Assembly (NCBI GenBank): GCA_947247005.1
Contig: OX365953.1
Coordinates: 28,518,784-28,582,783, forward strand
Source: Spisula solida
Taxonomy: Eukaryota; Mollusca; Bivalvia; Venerida; Mactridae
Reading direction: 5' to 3'
DNA length: 64,000 bases
A model generated the notes under the pieces. That model was given only the letters and a program-made list of their open reading frames with translations, made no database searches and was not told the origin of the DNA. A program made the translations under genes and the position numbers. Within the stretch, counting starts at the first letter, position 1, and each line of letters starts with the position of its first letter. Below, one piece after another: positions 1-12,000 of the stretch.

Positions 1-226
1 CTCGAGGCATCGGGAAGAGGGTTCTTGTGGTTTATGGAAATTTAAAGCTATGGGGAAGTCATGAGACAGTTTGTGAAATCAGGATGAATTGTGGTGAATC
101 GGGACGCAACGGGGGACAGGTTCTGCAAAAACATCGGGAGTATCGGGAGCCATCGGGGGTCATCGGAAGAAACTATGTGTAATACCACAATCGCCGATAA
201 GGAAAACCTCAGTGGGACCTAGGCTT
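1..226. mobile_element. MITE, 'CCTAGGTCCCACT' family, copy 1 (cut by window edge)
   Basis: Ends at AGTGGGACCTAGGCTT (211-226). Matches the copy at 10.5 kb in the same order (catcgggag, gaagtcatgagacag, ttgtgRtgaatcggga). It would form the immediate upstream region of gene A. Confidence 0.65.
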
Positions 227-256
227 AAGATAATTGTTTATTTACTTCAGACGAAG

Positions 257-332
257 ATGACTTCCATCCTGGTATTTGTTTTGTTTCTGGTGATGTTGTT
301 GAACAATGCTTCCCCTGTATGTGGTGGAATAG
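257..332 (+). CDS. Gene A exon 1 (signal peptide)
   Basis: ATG at 257 opens 25 codons of hydrophobic leader and ends phase 1 at the donor G|GTGAGTAT (333). A good acceptor (tttacttcag, ending 250) lies just upstream, so this exon may begin at 251 after a 5'-UTR intron. N17-A18-S19 forms an N-glycosylation sequon at the predicted cleavage site. Confidence 0.6.
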
Positions 333-3300
333 GTGAGTATATGTAGACAACTGTAATACGAACATCCTCGCCTGGCATTTCCATATATCGCTGGCTTAGA
401 AGGTCGTAAGAACTACCGACGACCTTATATGATTCATGCGTATTTGAACTCTGAATCTCAAGGCGCTTCTTATGGGCCTATTTTCATGAAAATTGGAAGT
501 GGTCACATTGACCAAACTGAAGTTTAAAATGCTTGTTTTCCTGTAAGTAATGACTAGTTTTCAGATAGTTTTTTCTTGTTTTCTCAAAATATTGATTTTG
601 TAGTTACGACCTTCTAATTCTAAGTCAGTTATATAGTTTTCAAGTTACACTGCATGTTACGGCATTGTACGGACTGGTACAGAATATTACATTTTGTTTC
701 GTTGTAAGGAAATATCATTTCGTTAAAACACAGTAGGTACGTATATAATTTTTATAATTTCGAAAAAAACATTCTGCTTAAACAAATAGCAGTTATATCA
801 AATAGATATTTCTATTGCTTTGGAATAACGTATCAGAATGTCGCCAATTACAGTGCTTATACTTAGATGACAATGTCCGTGTGTCCGATTTGTACCCGGC
901 GAATATGCATCGTGCGGACGCCGGCCGATAAAAGCAATACAACTTAAATAAGAAAGAAGGTTAAATGACCCCGGACGCCGTCCGATCTCCGACCCAATTT
1001 GACCAAAGTCACCGATGAACGGTCGGAGTCTGATTGCATTTGTGGCCTAGACATAAGAGACAAGTATGCTATTGTTATAATATTGTATGGTTGTTATATA
1101 AGCTGTCTATACGTACGCTTCATTGCCTTAATTAAGCAGAAAGTCATTGCTTGCAATACGAGCGTACTTTATCCTAAATTATTATTATATGTTGTCCCAA
1201 CAGTTGAAAGCATATAGACTTTACATTATTCAATTATGCATTTCATTGCAGCGACAACTACAACAGTTGCTACTACAACAGGTATGTATACAATAAGAAA
1301 TTAAAATTATACGTTGTAATGATGCCAGATTTTATGCCAGACTGAGTGCGCACATACATGTATAAGAGTGTAATTCATACATAACCGGATAACGTCAATG
1401 GAAATCAAACAGACAGAAAAACAGTAGTTCTCATGTGATCAAAAGCGGTATCCGATGATAGCAAGTGGTCTCCGGTGATGGCAAGCGGTCTCGGGTGATA
1501 TCAAGCGGTATCCGGTGATAGCAAGCGTCTTCCGGTTATAGCAAACGGTATCCGGTGATAGCACGCGTCTTCCGGTTATTGCAAGCGGTATCCGGTGATA
1601 GCAAGCGTCTTCCAGTTATTGCAAGCGGTATCCGGTGATAGCAAGCGTCTTCCGGTTATTGCAAGCGGTATCCGGTGATAGCAAGCGTCTTCGGGTTATA
1701 GCAAACGGTATCCGGTGATAGCATGTAGTGTCCGGTGGTAGCAAGCGGTATGCGGTGATAGCAAGCGGTATCCGGTGATAGCATGCGGTATCCAGTGATA
1801 ACATGCAGTGTCCGGTGATAGCATGCACTATCCGGTGATAGCAAGCGGTATCCAGTGATAGCATGCAGTGTCCGGTGATAGCATGCGGTATCCGGTGATA
1901 GCATGCCGTATCCAGTGATAGCATGCGATATCCGGTGATAGCATGCAGTATCCGGTGATATCAAGCGGTATCCGGTGATAGCAAGCAGTGTCCGGTGATA
2001 GCATGCAGTATCCGGTGATATCAAGCGGTATCCGGTGATAGCATGCAGTATCCGGTAATAAGAAGCGATATCCGGTGATTGTTTGGAACAGAATGTTGGT
2101 TGTTTCGTTTTATTGCACTCACTTCTTAGTAACCACTAGTAACATATAATTATTGGTGATACGATACGAGGGTCATGCGAAAAGTACGAGGATACAAGAT
2201 ACCATTGTTTGTTACCAGTCAGTCCGTAGACTATGGAATAGAATTTGCTGCGACACTTTGTATTTGTTATCAATGTCACTATTTATATGATTTGCAGACA
2301 GTGCCGGTAGCTTGCATGCCACAGTTGTCATTATTGTTAGTGGACTAGTAGCAGCTCTCCACTTTAGGGTAGGTATACAGGGTGTCCCAAAAAAATGGGG
2401 ACCTATCTAAATCCTTAAGAGCTTTTTTAATTTTAAATGAATTTGACTGTTATTTTGTGAGAGTGTATAAGAGTAATTTCTAATTCTAAAATAGGTACTT
2501 GTTAATAGCTGTTGCTTTAAAACAGGAAGTGACGTCATTATTTTACATATAGCGTCATTTCCTGGGTGTTTTGCTGGCTTGTCTTGAAAATGTCATGATT
2601 AGACAAGACATTAATGTCTAAGTTTTCATTTGGAGAAAACAAAGTTTTAAAGTCACAGAGGTGATGAAAATATTTTGAAAATCGAAGAACTTATGAAAGA
2701 GGTGAGAAAGTGGCAAGTATACTAAGTATAAGGAAAGCAGACAACCTTCAAATCATTCATCAGCAATCACCAAAGAAGCGAAATATAAAGATGCATTTAT
2801 TATTATTGAGAACAATCAACAAGAAAGCTTAGTAAGAAGCAAAAGGTAATAATGTGAACTTAAATCCAAATCAAAAGTTCATAGATCTATATCAGTGCCA
2901 TTAGTGTGTCAGCTTTTTTAGGAAAGCAGAAACCACTTATTACAACAAATCAACAGCAAAATCATAATATATTAGCAAGAAATTACTGTCATTTGACCTC
3001 ATACCATATGCCAATTGGGCTAGATATAGCTCAGAGATGGCCCTATGGTGAATCTGTTTGCCATAAAAGATGAACATTAGTGTATGCAGATCCATTATCC
3101 CTGACTATGGAACACCTGAGATGAAATTTGCGGTCAACTTGTAAATCTATTTATGAACATGCTGAAATACCCTGTTCACTGTATGCTAAAATACTGGAAC
3201 ACGTGATTGAAAACAAGGGAGATAACTCTGGGTATTGGGACTAAATAATCACAATTATGATGCTGGTATTTTGAACTATATTCATCCAGTAATGTTTCGC

Positions 3301-4149
3301 CATATTGACAATGTGTTATTAATAAAAGAGAAAAAGTTACGAATGTTTAGCCTAGGTCCCCTTTTTTTGGGACACCCTGTAATAACAACTACATGTATCA
3401 GTATTATATCCAAGTACAGTGCTCCGTTTGGACAAACTGAACTGTTTTACCCTTTACCGTGATGTACGATGGTACGATGGAGAAACCACGGTCAAGCCGT
3501 TATATTATACCGCCTTACACCCATCGTGTCTAGTGGTTTCACCACCGTGCCTTGTGTTTTCACCCTCGTTTCATCGTGGTTTTACCATCATGCCTTGTGT
3601 TTTCACTGTCGTGATTATTAGATTTCGTGTGAATTAGATTTCGTGGTCAAGGTCAACCACGAAATCAACAAAATAACACCCACGAAAATAAAGATTTTAC
3701 AATATATTAATTTAATTTGCATAATTATAATCCTTTTCAACTTCAGCATTCGATCGCACCAAAACACGGATCCACTCAATCAAGATCAACCACGTAATTC
3801 CAGCAGTTATTATAGTATCTCTGATAATTTTAACTACTTATTTGCTTCACAGACAGACACGCCACTTGGCTTTTTATGAATGCCCTGGACAGAAGCTATC
3901 CGTTAAATATTTAAAAATCGTATATAAACCCTCACCTCATATATTGTAGTGACAACGATCATATCAACGTCATTGGGCAACATTTTTTATTTGTTTCGGT
4001 GGTGCTGTCGGTATGATCGCGGTTACTTCAGTGCTAGGTGCTGTCGTCGTTTGGGTCGTGGGTTGAATCCCGCCCAACGGGTGGGGGTTCATATTATACG
4101 GTTTTTAGTCACATTGTATTATATTGTTCTGTGATTTCAGGAGATGTAA
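257..4149 (+). CDS. Gene A: very short Thr-rich precursor, probably GPI-anchored (61 aa, 4 exons)
   Basis: Spliced model 257-332, 1252-1281, 2298-2368, 4141-4149; 186 nt, frame closed by stop TAA. Seen: residues 1-18 are a strong signal peptide (MTSILVFVLFLVMLLNNA), residues 19-25 follow cleavage, residues 26-36 are almost all Thr (ATTTTVATTTD), residues 37-43 (SAGSLHA) look like an omega-site region, and residues 44-58 (TVVIIVSGLVAALHF) are hydrophobic, ending REM. All junctions obey GT-AG and phases 1,1,0 match. Inference: an O-glycosylated mini-mucin held by GPI; the 15-residue tail is short for a membrane span. No homologue recognised. The CD52/CD24 type of tiny GPI glycopeptide is an analogy only. 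Intron 1 carries a MITE, intron 2 a 20-bp minisatellite and intron 3 a mariner relic. An alternative is the N-terminal part of a longer gene with missed exons. Confidence 0.55.
383..635. mobile_element. MITE 'TATATCGCTGGCTTAGAA' family, copy 1
   Basis: Inverted ends (tatatcgctggcttagaagg against ccttctaattctaagtcagttata). Closely similar to 51274-51523, including 'ctattttcatgaaaatYgg' and 'gactagttttc'. Lies in gene A intron 1. Confidence 0.7.
1252..1281 (+). CDS. Gene A exon 2, 30-nt micro-exon (Thr-rich)
   Basis: Flanked by acceptor tttcattgcag and donor ACAG|GTATGTAT. It is symmetric phase 1-1 and encodes nine full codons, seven of them Thr. Being symmetric it could be skipped without a frameshift. 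Confidence 0.55.
1441..2080. repeat. 20-bp minisatellite, about 32 copies
   Basis: Unit gcatgcggtatccggtgata with single-base variants (cttccggttat, agtgtccggtg). It lies in gene A intron 2. Minus-strand ORFs of up to 122 codons here are translations of the repeat. Confidence 0.97.
2298..2368 (+). CDS. Gene A exon 3 (hydrophobic C-terminal tail)
   Basis: Acceptor tgatttgcag ends at 2297 and donor AGG|GTAGGTAT starts at 2369. It runs phase 1 to 0 and encodes D/SAGSLHA followed by the hydrophobic run. If the donor is not used, reading continues into the mariner TIR and stops at TAA 2408-2410. Confidence 0.5.
2378..3379. mobile_element. Tc1/mariner-like element, decayed
   Basis: TIRs of about 26 bp: CAGGGTGTCCCAAAAAAATG and its complement ending GGGACACCCTG, flanked by TA at 2376-2377 and 3380-3381. 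The 1002-bp interior has a broken transposase: HTH-like traces near 2680-2760 and a tail near 3195-3240 (ILEHVIENKGDNSGYWD, stop) like mariner C-termini, with stops and frameshifts between. It inserted 8 bp past the donor of gene A exon 3. Confidence 0.85.
3575..3700. mobile_element. Fragment of 'cacgaaat' palindromic MITE
   Basis: Contains gatttcgtgg...ccacgaaatc and 'acccacgaaaataaag', shared with 7545-7768 and 36880-37090. Confidence 0.55.
3995..4085 (+). mobile_element. tRNA-like SINE relic
   Basis: Has a B-box-like GGGTTGAATCCC after a region with A-box-like sequence. No complete cloverleaf visible. In gene A intron 3. Confidence 0.35.
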
Positions 4150-4325
4150 AGAAAAACATCAGACGGCAGGACGACATCAGAGTGTAACCAAATTACTACA
4201 TGAAGTATAGCAAATAGAAATAGTATTGACTTGTTTTGTGCGATATTTAACATTATTGGATCTAAACATGTTTTAAAAAACCGAGTCTTGTTCCTGTTGA
4301 ATAAAATAATTATTAACCAATTATA
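4141..4325 (+). CDS. Gene A terminal exon: last two codons, stop and 3' UTR
   Basis: A strong pyrimidine-rich acceptor (ttctgtgatttcag) ends at 4140. In phase 0 the exon reads GAG ATG TAA, so only E and M are coded (4141-4149 with stop). AATAAA at 4300-4305 gives a 3' UTR of about 170 nt. Hence the C-terminus ends two residues after the hydrophobic stretch, as a GPI signal would. Confidence 0.5.
4300..4305 (+). promoter_or_regulatory. Poly(A) signal of gene A
   Basis: Canonical AATAAA about 150 nt after the gene A stop codon. Confidence 0.45.
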
Positions 4326-4356
4326 CATGTCGTATTTGGCCAGAAATATATTGAGG

Positions 4357-4497
4357 CAAGATTTCTAGGTAGAACATGGATTCCAAATCACCAACGTGAT
4401 TGGTCCTTGTAAAAATAGGCCATTAGTCCATGTTGTTTGAACAAGATAGAACCGGCGATCTGTACTATTCACATATGAGTCCATGTTCTACCTATGT
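4357..4497. repeat. Short inverted-repeat element
   Basis: Arms taggtagaacatgga and tccatgttctaccta about 110 bp apart; a small MITE-like palindrome after the gene A poly(A) signal. Confidence 0.5.
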
Positions 4498-4730
4498 GAT
4501 ATTTTGTTTTATACCGTACATTTTGTTTTGCAATTTTACTGTGTATTTGTTTTTCTCGAATCCAAGTAATGGATAATTCGGTATATCCGTAGGGAAACTG
4601 TAATCTAAAATAAAGACAAAGTAAAATGATGTTCATATGTATAAGTCGAAGATTGGCAAACTTTGAAACTCATAGAGGACTAGAGAAATTTATGACAATG
4701 TTTTACCGAGCTCTTGAGTTATCTTAAGCC

Positions 4731-6085
4731 TGTGTCACATTAGCAACACGATTATTTGACGGCACGGATTTGTTACTCCCGATAATAAAATTCGGAGCCA
4801 AAAGAGAAAATATTCACAATTAAATGTACAGATGATAGCCACACGCGTTGTATGAATATATAGTCCAGTCAGGATAAAAATCCAGTGACGCAGCGGTCGA
4901 GTCCACTATAACGGTGTAAAACCAATTATGAAGACTTATACTGTACAAACAACTATTGTATAATTTCAGTGTTAAACTAACATACTGTATTCGCCCTACC
5001 TGTTCAGACAATGGTTCTTATCTTTTGAGTACACATTAACTGCGACGTCATTATCACAATATCCTAACTGGACTGTACACGTAGTAGGTTTATATAAATC
5101 GCAAGCAAGTCGCAGAAAAAAGGACATGTCGGGAAGTTTGGCTTGTGATGTTGCAATTCTACATGCTCTACTAGTACATGTTTTGGTGTAAGGATTTGGT
5201 ACGGCATTCGTAGGGTGGTCTTATTGTATGGGCACGAAACACCAGTGAATTACCCGTACAGACACAGTACGAACTCGTACGAGCATCGTACGATGTCCGT
5301 GAGTATTTTTAAAACAAAAACTATGAGGCTTAAGCCTGTGTCATATCAGCCTTGCGACAGTCGTTCATTTGTTTACGTTCACTTTTCGAGGCACCTTTTT
5401 GGGTAATCCATTGTGTTTGCTGCGCCTGTCGCATAAAAAATCCGCGCAAAACCAAATTCTCGACATATCGACTATTTCTGCGCCACGGTTTAGCTTGTGA
5501 TTTACCGTTACAACAATATTTCTACTACACCAGGCACTGTAGTATAGCCGTACATCAGGCACTGTAGTATAGCCGTACATCAGGCACTGTAGTATAGCCG
5601 TACATCAGGCACTGTAGTATAGCCGTACATCAGGCACTGCAGTATAGCCGTACATCAGGCACTGTAGTATAGCCGTACACCAGGCACTGTAGTATAGCCG
5701 TACATCAGGCACTGTAGTATAGCCGTACATCAGGCACTGTAGTATAGCCGTACATCAGGCACTGTAGTATAGCCGTACATCAGGCACTGTAGTATAGCCG
5801 TACAACAGGCACTGCAGTATAGCCGTACATCAGGCACTGTAGTATAGCCGTACAACAGGCACTGCAGTATAGCCGTACATCAGGCACTGTAGTATAGCCG
5901 TACATCAGGCACTGTAGTATAGCCGTACTTGTAAGCATCGTACGACAGCCTTAGGGTGTCTGCGATCTGACTGAATGCCTGCGATTTTGTCTACGACCTG
6001 AATGTTATTTTGATTATATTTTCGGGAGTACTAGTTATAAATCGTGCCATTAAAATATCGTGCAGCTGATGTGACGCAGGCTTTA
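4731..6085. mobile_element. Nested TIR elements carrying a 25-bp satellite
   Basis: Left end ttaagcctgtgtcacattag at 4731 is mirrored by gatgtgacgcaggctttatc at about 6070. A second left end (ttaagcctgtgtcatatcag) lies at about 5330. Further inward matches (cacgattta, actcccga) support a common right end. The satellite at 5531-5928 lies inside. Confidence 0.55.
5531..5928. repeat. 25-bp minisatellite, about 16 copies
   Basis: Unit caggcactgtagtatagccg + tacat, nearly invariant. Confidence 0.97.
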
Positions 6086-7000
6086 TCGATGCTCAAACGA
6101 CTATCGGAGGAGGCTCACATGGACAACGTGCGGTCACCGTACTGACACTACTACTAGCGAGCGCCGTACGAAATCACCATCACCGTGTGGATATAGTAAA
6201 AGTACATCCTCTGAACCAAAGAGGACAATGAAATTCTGTAGATTTCCTTTAACATGTGAAGAAGTTGCCGACCCCTTGTATTGTAAAATATCGTTAAGTT
6301 GGGACTGCATTCTAATAAACCCTTTATCTCTGTTGAAAAACAATTATCTAACACTATCAAACCTAAGCATTGTGGACAACTCTTGGACCGGATAGTTTAC
6401 TGGGGTGAACTATATGGTATTCTATCAGGTTTGTTAATCGAATAAGCCAAACATCCCCAACAGCACAATAACGAAAATGAAATCAGTCGGGTACACTATT
6501 TTGCACAATACCCGGTATTCGTATTAACCTACCGCACGTTAATCAACATGAAGTGAACACTATTAAACCATTTATAAAAGTTAACGCTTTCAGTAAGCGT
6601 CAAGAAGAAAAAACTTAATCAAATAAATTGTTATCAATATGACGAAATGCAAACATATAGCTTGAATGGCAAACAGAGGGTCCATTGTGAAAGTGCTACA
6701 TATTGAAATAATTAAAAACTCCCTGTTATTTATATCAAGTACAGAATGATTGTGATTCATGAAATATTATTAAAAGGTTGTCGGTGTTAGTGGGGCAAAT
6801 GTTTTTGGCACGGGCTGGTAACAATTAACTACAATTTATTCTATGATATGGAGAAATAAATCACACAACTGCCATCGCTCGCTCTATGCTCCTGTGCTTC
6901 GTTAACGTTCTTATCTCCACTTAAAAAAGCTTTTACGAAAGGACGCACAGCAGCATATTCTAATACAGTCCGATATAGGTAAGCTACTGAATTCAACGAA

Positions 7001-7096
7001 TTAGCTAGTCTGGTCCCCGTCCCAAATCTTACAGTTTGGGTCCCAATCTAATGTATTGAAATATTTGGAGACGGGAACCAGACTACGAATTAGCTT
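7001..7096. repeat. Small foldback element
   Basis: Arms agctagtctggtccccgtcc and ggagacgggaaccagactac separated by about 35 bp, with flanking gaattagct on both sides. Confidence 0.6.
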
Positions 7097-7544
7097 ATCA
7101 AGTACAAATATTAAGCATGTCGTTAATCTTCTTCATCTAGTATATCTATACAGATCCTATGTTTAATTAAAGGAGACAACTCATCAGTCTACTCTTTTTC
7201 ATAAAATTATTTCCCTTTGCATCATCGAGCCCAAAATAAAATCTAGCGAATATTGAAAATAAGGTTATGATAATTGATTGACAAAAACTTATCTAGTCGG
7301 GTAGCCAGACTAGTATTCCTCCTATATTCTATCAATGATCCGGAATCTCAGTCAGTTTGGTGTGATATTGCTTTCGGGTGTTGGTTAAAACTTAAAACAG
7401 GTAATTACGAGTTAAGAAGTTATTACGTAATAAGACATTTCAGACTGAGATATAATTCTGGCATGTATACGCACTGTATTCAGATAACTGGTTATGTTTG
7501 TTAATTTTCCTTGTCAATGCATAATCTTATTACCGTGTACAGTT

Positions 7545-7768
7545 CTATAAAATCATCATTTTCCGAGGGTGTTGAATTTTCGTTATTTCGTAGTTAAACT
7601 CGACCACGAAATATAATTCCCTTGATTTATCGAACTCCCAAATACATAACATGATTTTACCCTTATCGTATGTTTAGTAATCCACGAATTTACAACGTCA
7701 CGAAAGTGGATTTTTTCAAAATCCACGAAATTTGATACCCACGAAAATATGTGGTTTTACAGTAATGT
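7545..7768. mobile_element. 'cacgaaat' palindromic MITE, fuller copy
   Basis: Parallels 36880-37090 across its length (gagggtgttRaattttcgtt, aatccacgaattYac, atacccacgaaaat). Confidence 0.65.
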
Positions 7769-7794
7769 ATATGGTGTCGTTACTGTTATTGATA

Positions 7795-8560
7795 ATGTTG
7801 TTGTTTTTGCGATTAGTTGATGTTGTTTCTTTTGTTGCTAATGCTGCTGCTGTTGTCATGGTTGTTTTTATTGTTGCTAATGCTGCTGTTGTTTTCATTG
7901 TTGTTTCTGTTGTTGCTAATGATGATTTTGTTGTCATGGTTGTTTCTGTTGTTGCTAAAGCTGATGTTGTTGTCATTGTTGTTTCTGTTGTTGCTAATGC
8001 TGATTTTGTTGTCATTGTTGTTTATGTTGCTACTAATACTGATGTTGTTGTCATTGTTGTTTCTGTTGCTGCTTATGCTGCTGTTGTTGTCATTGTTGTT
8101 TATGTTGCTACTAATGCTGATGTTGTTGTCATTGTTGTTTCTGTTGCTACTAATGCTGCTGTTGCCAGTTTTGTTTTTGTTGCTGCTAATGCTGCTGTTG
8201 TTGTCATTGTTGTTTATGTTGCTACTAATGCTGCTGTTGCCAGTTTTGTTTCTGTTGCTGCTAATGCTGATGTTGTTGTCATTGTTGTTTCTGTTGTTGT
8301 TGCTGATGTTGTTGTCATTGTTGTTTCTGTTGTTGTTGTTGCTGATGTTGTTGTCATTGTTGTTTCTGTTGTTGTTGCTGATGTTGTTGTCATTGTTGTT
8401 TCTGTTGTTGTTGCTGATGTTGTTGTCATTGTTGTTTCTGTTGTTGTTGCTGATGTTGTTGTCATTGTTGTTTCTGTTGTTGTTGCTGCTGTTGTTGTCA
8501 TTGTTGTTTCTGTTGTTGTTGCTGCTGTTGTTGTTGCTTTTTTATGGTGTATTTGAGTTG
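7795..8560. repeat. Trinucleotide-rich array with 36-bp units
   Basis: GTT/GCT/GAT-rich; the later part repeats a 36-bp unit (gatgttgttgtcattgttgt + ttctgttgttgttgct). It is open in several frames on both strands, giving V-, L- or T-rich pseudo-ORFs of up to 274 codons. Ends about 360 bp before gene B exon 1. Confidence 0.95.
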
Positions 8561-8826
8561 CCCCAATAATGTACGCATCCTGTCTGTCTGTAAACTATGA
8601 ATGAAATATTTCTATACGCCCATTGTGTCAGTCGGACTTGAGGTGAATTTTAAATACTCTAGTATTAAGCGCACCTAACTTTGTGTGAGCGGATAAACCA
8701 AAGTTCTCTTATCTACTGGTTGTATACCTGTGCTCGCAATAAAATACGTTTGTTAATAGAAGCTAATCCCGGTCGGCTGTCAGTGTTAACAGTATTCAAG
8801 TATGATGCGATAAAATAACTTTCATT

Positions 8827-8834
8827 ATGCAAAT
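8827..8834 (+). promoter_or_regulatory. Octamer-like site upstream of gene B
   Basis: ATGCAAAT (POU-factor octamer) lies 88 bp before the predicted start codon, running into an AT-rich stretch (aaataaatta). No experimental support; an AT-rich genome will contain chance matches. Confidence 0.2.
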
Positions 8835-8921
8835 AAATTAAACTGCAGTTAAACAGTGCTGGTTTACTATGTGCATCTGTTGGTTTTCTTATAATTAAAA
8901 TTTAGTGAATTCGTTAAAATC

Positions 8922-9049
8922 ATGACCAGAATATCATCGTTTAATATTTTTAGTTTAAAATTTTACATTTGGACTTTACTTTACACTATAGTGTTATTCA
9001 GTGGGTATGTTGAGAATACAGGATATGGACAAGTGGTTCAAATGTCAAG
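8922..9049 (+). CDS. Gene B exon 1 (signal peptide)
   Basis: ATG 8922 starts 42 codons plus 2 nt, ending TCA AG|GTAAGAG. Residues 1-13 are polar and basic, and 14-26 ([13 protein letters not shown]) form the hydrophobic core, with likely cleavage after SG (27-28). The phase-2 end fits exon 2 (AG+A = Arg43). The open frame is only 43 codons before TAA, so it does not stand out as an ORF. Confidence 0.7.
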
Positions 9050-12000
9050 GTAAGAGATATGTTCTCCTATCTAAGGGGTTGTTTTGATAGATGGGTGGTC
9101 TAATAATTATAGCTTCCTTACTTCGCATTGGCGCAGTAGACTATTCAGGATGGCCGGGTTCGAATCCCTCTATTGACGCAAACTTTTTATTTCACAACAG
9201 CTTTTTAATGCCGTTTGTATACCACATATTAACCCACAGGCTCACGGTGCGGTTTTAGGATCCGGCAAAAAATTGTACTCTTAACACTACTTTAGAGTAT
9301 GTTTTGCCAGACCTTAAAACCGCACCGAGAGCCTGTGATCAACCCATTACTAAAATTGTGTGGTGCAGTTACATCGATACTGGCTATTTGCACAACCTTG
9401 TGACGATAGCCAAGTGGCACTTTGCTTTTGAACTTCGTATTGCTAGGCCATGCATAGGCACATGGTTTCAAATCATCTGAGTCAAAATTATCTGAGTTGA
9501 CCTATATAGAGAGAAGGTTGTGCAGTGGCCATGTTTAATCGCAACGGATATGATGTTTCGAAAGTTGGTACCCAGTTTTTCTACAGTTTTCACAGCAAAC
9601 ACGGATACCAGTTCCTGTAACGTCATATCCGTTGCGGCTAAACCTGGCCGCTGCACAACCTTCTCTATATATGGTACACTCAGATAATTTTGACTCAGAT
9701 GATTTGAAACCATGTGCATGTGGCCATTGCGCTGTATAGAATGGGTTCGAATCCCGATATAGGTGCAAACTAGTATTACATTAAACTCAACAGCTCGGGT
9801 AATCCATCTTTTATATTTCGACAAAAAAGGCGTTTGTCAAAAAATGAAAATAATTACAGACGACTTTAAATATGCATAACGGAAATAAGACAATAAAACA
9901 CACAAATAGAAGAAAAAAGTAATACAATGGGCAATATTTTTTACCTTATAAAAAGAAAACTACATGTATAAAATAAAAAAATAATAAAAAATAAGATGTT
10001 TTTATTGTGTTTTACTTGTGTTCACAACCAAAGCGTCTAGATGAACATTCTACATGACAATCGTAACAATGTGGAGCATATATCTTAAACACTAAATCTT
10101 GTCAGACAGTAAATCAAGAAATATATCAACAGAAATAGGCCGAAATAATGTGGTTTGTTTCCGGTATTCAAACCTACTTCCAAAATAATTCCAAGGACCA
10201 TAGCTAATTAGTTTATGGCGTTGCAATAAAAAAATGATGATTTTGTTTCCATATACGTTTCCAAGGGTAGCTACTCTTTCTTAAAAAAATAAATTCAAAA
10301 TCTCCGACCCACCTATCCTATGTTGTCTAACATGTTACTGAAAACAAAGTATACTCTCAAGGCTAAGCTAAAACTCTGTATAATTTAATGGAATGACAGC
10401 TGGCCATGCGAACATTATGAAGTGTAGATTTTATAAAAGATGCTGGTTCTTCGCATAGACTGTCTAACTGTTTTATACATTGGTGTTAATTCGTTCTACA
10501 TGTAGATTCAAGCCTAGGTCCCACTAAGCAGTTGTTACCTCAGCGATGTAATCCCGCTTTAAATTTCTGATCTATCAGGACATCGGGAGCATGCTTCGGG
10601 GGAAGTTATGAGACAATTTGTGATATCTGAAGGAATTGTGTTGAATCGGGAGGTATCGGAAGAAATCGGTTTATGTGGAATTCCTCAATGGGACCTAGGC
10701 TTTACATACTGATTTGATTTTCTGAAACACTCGGCCACACTATAACTTTGAAATATAACCTATTGTTTTAACCAACATTTTGTTCTAGACTTGAATTATA
10801 TAACTATATGTATGTTAAGGAACTAAAACACAATATAATATGCCTGTAACGTATATTCAGACATTTTCGCGTGAATGAAATTTCACAAAGTTTTTAGATT
10901 TTTTTTCGAGAAATTGAATTTTCTCAAAATTCGTCTTTTTTAGTTTTGCTGTTAAACTGCGGAGCGAGATATTAAATGCTGCAAGTATAACGACATCGTG
11001 AAAATAGCGGAACTCATTTTCCCGCCAAACATTTATAATTTTACATCACGAGTTTTAAAGACAACTGTAGCTGTTTAACAGACAAACCTAAGTGCAAAAT
11101 AATATAGACAGACAGTCGATCAATCAGTCTGTAAATTATACGCTTGTAACTTGTTAGTTTACATTAAGTATTTAAATAAGGTGTGAAACGATCCTACTTT
11201 ACAACAATCATACTAGATCTACATTAATGAATTCAATGAACAGATATAATCTTTATTTATGTTTGTCATAGTTATTGAAATAGTATCTTATAAGGGCATA
11301 TGCTTCTATTGTCTGAGCTGAACAAAATGTTTTAAAGACTATTTTTAACATATAATTACGTTTAAAAATATGTTTAATAACTTTGTATACATGTATTTGG
11401 ATTTTACGGGTTTATCAACAATTTTTCAGTTATATGCAGCGGCCTATTCATCCAACCAGATTTTCTGGACTGTATCCAAATCAGTTGTAACCTTCTCTAT
11501 ATCAAACAACCTCTCTATATGTGGAGGAAAAACGACTTTGTTTTCAAATTTTCCCAACGCGGCCAAGAATCAAACTTATATATCAGGATTTTTTACAATT
11601 TATTTAATTTTCTTAAAATGTTGAATTAACTGTATACTAATTCATCACTAGAGTACGTTTACGTTTAAAAGTACGAATCTTTGATTATGAAGGCTTTAAT
11701 GAATTTTAAGGTGGATTGTAATTATGAAGAAACGCGAGAGAATATTCAATACCACTAAATCGCAATTATAACACGTGACAAACTTTCAATGCCGCAACAT
11801 CGCTTTTAATACGGATATGCAAGAATAATGTTTTCAATACCAAAGCTTGATGTAGGGAATCTGGCAGTGGAATCTAACTTCAAATATCAAAGTACATGTC
11901 GGGAATCTTGTATCAAAGTAAATGTCAGGATCAGGTATTCAAGTAAATGTCGGGAATCTGGTACCCAAGTAAATGTCTGGAATCCTGTATCAAAGTAAAT

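Noticed and set aside
7732..8569. ORFs of 274 and 250 codons (Val-rich, Leu-rich) that look like membrane proteins
   Set aside because: They are translations of the GTT-rich 36-bp array, open in several frames and both strands, with no unique sequence.
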